The notes under the pieces: generated by a model | The model's database searches: none | The model's input: only the letters and a program-made list of their open reading frames with translations | Told to the model about the DNA's origin: nothing | Shown: piece by piece, positions 31,588 through 33,471 of the stretch | How the letters are laid out: each line of letters begins with the position of its first letter | Position numbering within the stretch: position 1 is the first letter of the stretch | Translations under genes and position numbers: made by a program | Assembly (NCBI GenBank): GCA_018432955.1 | Contig: JAHDSE010000161.1 | Span: forward strand, 1 to 33,471 | Length of the DNA: 33,471 nt | DNA from: Syntrophomonadaceae bacterium | GTDB lineage: Bacteria > Bacillota > Syntrophomonadia > Syntrophomonadales > Syntrophomonadaceae | Direction of reading: 5' to 3'

Positions 31588-32157
31588 TTATTCACCTCCC
31601 ATTTCCTCTACCCGCTCAAATATTTTCTTAACTTCTTCTCTTCCCTTGATTTTCTCCGGCAGTAAACCCAGTTTACCCCGTTTAAACATAGGCAGACCAA
31701 GTTCAGCGTCTTTGAAAAACTGCCCGGTTAAGAAATTGTGAGTCAGTAGTAACCCCGCCTCATAAGTTCTGCCAAAATTCTTGACCCCGTTCAGAAAAGC
31801 CTTATTGAAAACAGCCACCTTTTTGTCAGTAATTTTCCCCTGTCTCAAAGCTTCTCTTCTCAAGGCATCCATCAAAGAAGCAATATCCACCCCTCTGGGG
31901 CAACGTGCAGAGCATGTTTCGCAGCTGGCGCAGATCCATATACTGTCAGACCCCAGAGCAGCTTCGATTAATCCCAGCTGCAAGAATCTGATTACCTGTC
32001 GCGGTTTGTTATCCATAGCAAAAGCCACCGGACAACCGGCAGAACATTTGCCGCATTGGTAACAAAGGCTTACACTGGTCCCTGCCTCCTTCTCTATCCT
32101 GGCCAGCAAATCCTTGTCTTCTTTACTGGCCGGAACCAATCTAATAGCATTCTCCAT
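31588..32157 (-). CDS. hdrC: HdrC, 4Fe-4S electron-transfer subunit
   Basis: A 189-residue ferredoxin-like protein passing electrons between HdrA and HdrB. It has two CX2CX2CX3CP motifs: CYQCGKCSAGCP (Cys32, 35, 38, 42) and CASCETCSARCP (Cys76, 79, 82, 86), the standard HdrC arrangement. No membrane segment is evident, so the complex should be cytoplasmic. It is the first gene of the seven-gene operon hdrC-hdrB-hdrA-mvhD-floxC-floxB-floxA. The ATG follows a GGGG stretch and a leader of about 110 nt from a good promoter. Confidence 0.9.
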   Translation of the reverse strand: MENAIRLVPASKEDKDLLARIEKEAGTSVSLCYQCGKCSAGCPVAFAMDNKPRQVIRFLQLGLIEAALGSDSIWICASCETCSARCPRGVDIASLMDALRREALRQGKITDKKVAVFNKAFLNGVKNFGRTYEAGLLLTHNFLTGQFFKDAELGLPMFKRGKLGLLPEKIKGREEVKKIFERVEEMGGE

Positions 32158-32277
32158 GGTCGTCGCCCCTTTCCTGGCATGGGATTATTTTAATCAATGC
32201 CCATATCGCTGTATTTTCTCCAATAAAAGGCTGAAAATCTTGCTAATTCGGCATTTTATAAGCTTTGTGCTCACTAC

Positions 32278-32306
32278 ATGATAAGAGAATTCCCTGAAAA
32301 TTGCAA
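32278..32306 (-). promoter_or_regulatory. Sigma-A promoter of the hdr-flox operon
   Basis: TTGCAA (32301-32306), 17 nt, TATCAT (32278-32283) on the minus strand. No sigma-54 element is visible upstream of hdrC, so this operon appears to be controlled separately from the butyrate genes. Confidence 0.65.
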
Positions 32307-32420
32307 TATTTTGATGAAAAACATTATCATTTAAGACCTGTTTTCAAAATATTCTTTTTAATTATATAACAAATATGACTCATATTATTGTTAATAATAT
32401 GTTAATTAGTCATAATAAAG

Positions 32421-32465
32421 CCTGAAACACTGGAAAAAGTGTATACTATTTCCCAATGTTTCAGG
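32421..32465 (-). terminator. Hairpin after the restriction-like gene
   Basis: CCTGAAACA (32421-32429) and TGTTTCAGG (32457-32465) form a 9-bp stem with an inner GGAAA/TTTCC pair. On the minus strand CTTTATTA follows, a modest T-rich tail. Confidence 0.6.
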
Positions 32466-32561
32466 TTATTTAAAATAGCTATAGGCTAATAGATTTTTCT
32501 GTTAACCGGTCAAGATTGGATGAAATATGAAATCTTCTTTACCCAAACAACCCAGGCAAAT

Positions 32562-33471
32562 TTATTTCATCATATTAAATATTTGGGCAACATACTCATT
32601 CCTGTCTTCCTGGAACAGTACATGATGGCTTTCAAATTCCGCCTTGCTGTTATCACCTTTCCAGTTTAATCTGGAATAAGGGGTAACGCTGATTATAAAG
32701 GAATTTAGAATTACATTGGCATCCCCCAGCTTAGCTTCTTTCTCTTTTATAGTTTCACAGAACCTTATCTTGGGATCTTCCCAGGCTTCAATATTCCGCA
32801 GGCCTTTGGGATCTATAAATGATATGTATTGTTTTTCCTTATCAATCAGCCATAGGATAAAATCAGGATAGAAATTACCTGCTTCAAAAAAGCCAATACC
32901 ACTGCCTCTACTCTGATTACGCAGAAGGAATGTTTCTTTATTCTTGAAATATTCGCCATTATGTTTATAATATTCCTGTATATCCTTAACTAGATCACGT
33001 TCACCTTCATTGAGATGAACCGGACTGACTTTTACCTGCTTATTATCCAGGTAGATCAATGGCTGGTATAGATGATTATCCACCTTGAATACTTCACAGC
33101 CATTAAATACTCTATCATCCTTGAATTCGCCTTTTTCTATTTCATCTTTTAAGTTCTGCAGGTGAGCAATAAAGCTTTCGGCTTCAGGAAGTACCGAGAA
33201 AATATATTCCCCGGGTATGTTGCCATTTTTGCCTTCTTTTACCTTCTGTTCTTCATAATCCTGAACAGATATATATTCCATCTTGTCGCTTTCATACTCA
33301 GCCTTATTACCCAGATAGAAGCGTTCACAGTATTTTTTTAGAAGAGCTACTGCTATTTCCTGCCACATAAAGACTTTGGAGAAGTCGTTGAAATCCAATT
33401 CGTGGCCCGGTATATAAAGCCTGTACCAGTCCTTGTCCAGGAGCAAATTATAGAGTATCTCTTTATTCAGG
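32562..33471 (-). CDS. C-terminal part of a type III restriction/DEAD-box helicase-like protein (partial)
   Basis: The frame is open to the window edge, so the N terminus lies outside; about 302 residues are visible. No start codon is credible within it. A segment ENAGNFYPDF-like (FEAGNFYPDFILWLID) followed by YISFIDPKGL has the PD...(D/E)xK spacing of a restriction-type nuclease site, and the overall pattern resembles the C-terminal end of type III restriction (Res) or related helicase-nuclease proteins. The helicase motifs themselves would be beyond the edge. Interpreted as part of a defence or restriction system; moderate confidence. Confidence 0.6.
   Translation of the reverse strand, partial: LNKEILYNLLLDKDWYRLYIPGHELDFNDFSKVFMWQEIAVALLKKYCERFYLGNKAEYESDKMEYISVQDYEEQKVKEGKNGNIPGEYIFSVLPEAESFIAHLQNLKDEIEKGEFKDDRVFNGCEVFKVDNHLYQPLIYLDNKQVKVSPVHLNEGERDLVKDIQEYYKHNGEYFKNKETFLLRNQSRGSGIGFFEAGNFYPDFILWLIDKEKQYISFIDPKGLRNIEAWEDPKIRFCETIKEKEAKLGDANVILNSFIISVTPYSRLNWKGDNSKAEFESHHVLFQEDRNEYVAQIFNMMK

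Larger units (their letters stand above)
32158..32561. other. Intergenic region between the Hdr operon and the restriction-like gene
   Basis: No gene seen. It holds the Hdr operon promoter (32278-32306) and the terminator of the restriction-like gene (32421-32465). The rest is AT-rich without clear repeats. Confidence 0.55.

Noticed and set aside
1..33471. CRISPR arrays, tRNA or rRNA genes, insertion sequences
   Set aside because: No regularly spaced long repeats, no cloverleaf or rRNA-like sequence, and no intact transposase or integrase were seen on either strand.

Overview
The window looks like chromosome from an anaerobic, spore-former-related Firmicute of the Syntrophomonas type (butyrate-oxidising syntrophs). 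This is inferred from a complete butyrate beta-oxidation gene set, a large Hdr/Flox electron-transfer operon, Gram-positive style strong Shine-Dalgarno sites, GTG/TTG starts and a gerM-murI-rph-rdgB-yfcE neighbourhood. Almost all genes lie on the minus strand, so operons read from high to low coordinates.

Layout. (1) 1-5.5 kb: a housekeeping cluster (GerMN lipoprotein, murI, rph, rdgB, yfcE) interrupted by a two-gene HgdB/BcrD-type iron-sulfur reductase pair, closed by an intrinsic terminator at 1-52. (2) 5.5-9.2 kb: a MoxR/Mg-chelatase-like AAA+ ATPase and a VWA protein, with a LytTR response regulator upstream (9.2-10.0 kb). (3) 10.1-11.6 kb: a radical SAM gene on the plus strand, a decayed antitoxin-like gene and a DUF1285-like protein. 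(4) 11.7-14.4 kb: an 893-residue fusion of a class III aminotransferase with an acyl-ACP-reductase-like domain. (5) 14.8-15.0 kb: a 48-residue single-span membrane protein on the plus strand. (6) 15.1-23.8 kb: the butyrate module hbd-crt-thl-bcd plus two tandem CoA-transferases, preceded by a near-perfect sigma-54 promoter and a candidate upstream activator site, and followed by a PAS/AAA+ sigma-54 activator gene with its own sigma-A promoter. (7) 24.1-24.9 kb: an AbrB-like regulator and an orphan protein behind a consensus promoter. (8) 25.0-32.3 kb: a seven-gene hdrCBA-floxDCBA operon. (9) 32.5 kb to the edge: the C-terminal part of a helicase/nuclease-like restriction subunit.

The most striking observation is recoding in region 8. 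Both hdrA and the mvhD/floxD gene carry an in-frame TGA exactly where the family has a conserved cysteine, and each TGA is followed within about 12-38 nt by a hairpin with a GG-containing apical loop, as expected of bacterial SECIS elements. A standard gene caller splits hdrA into two genes and truncates mvhD. Read through, they give a 661-residue HdrA (Sec195) and a 144-residue MvhD (Sec72).

How the parts may work together (inference): butyrate is activated by CoA transfer from acetyl-CoA, oxidised by Bcd, hydrated by Crt, oxidised by Hbd with NAD+, and cleaved by the thiolase. The neighbouring Flox-Hdr complex would handle NADH and ferredoxin electrons. The sigma-54 activator probably senses a small molecule through its PAS domain and controls the catabolic operon. 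The aminotransferase-reductase fusion could convert an acyl thioester to an aldehyde and then an amine, a route I cannot assign to a known pathway.
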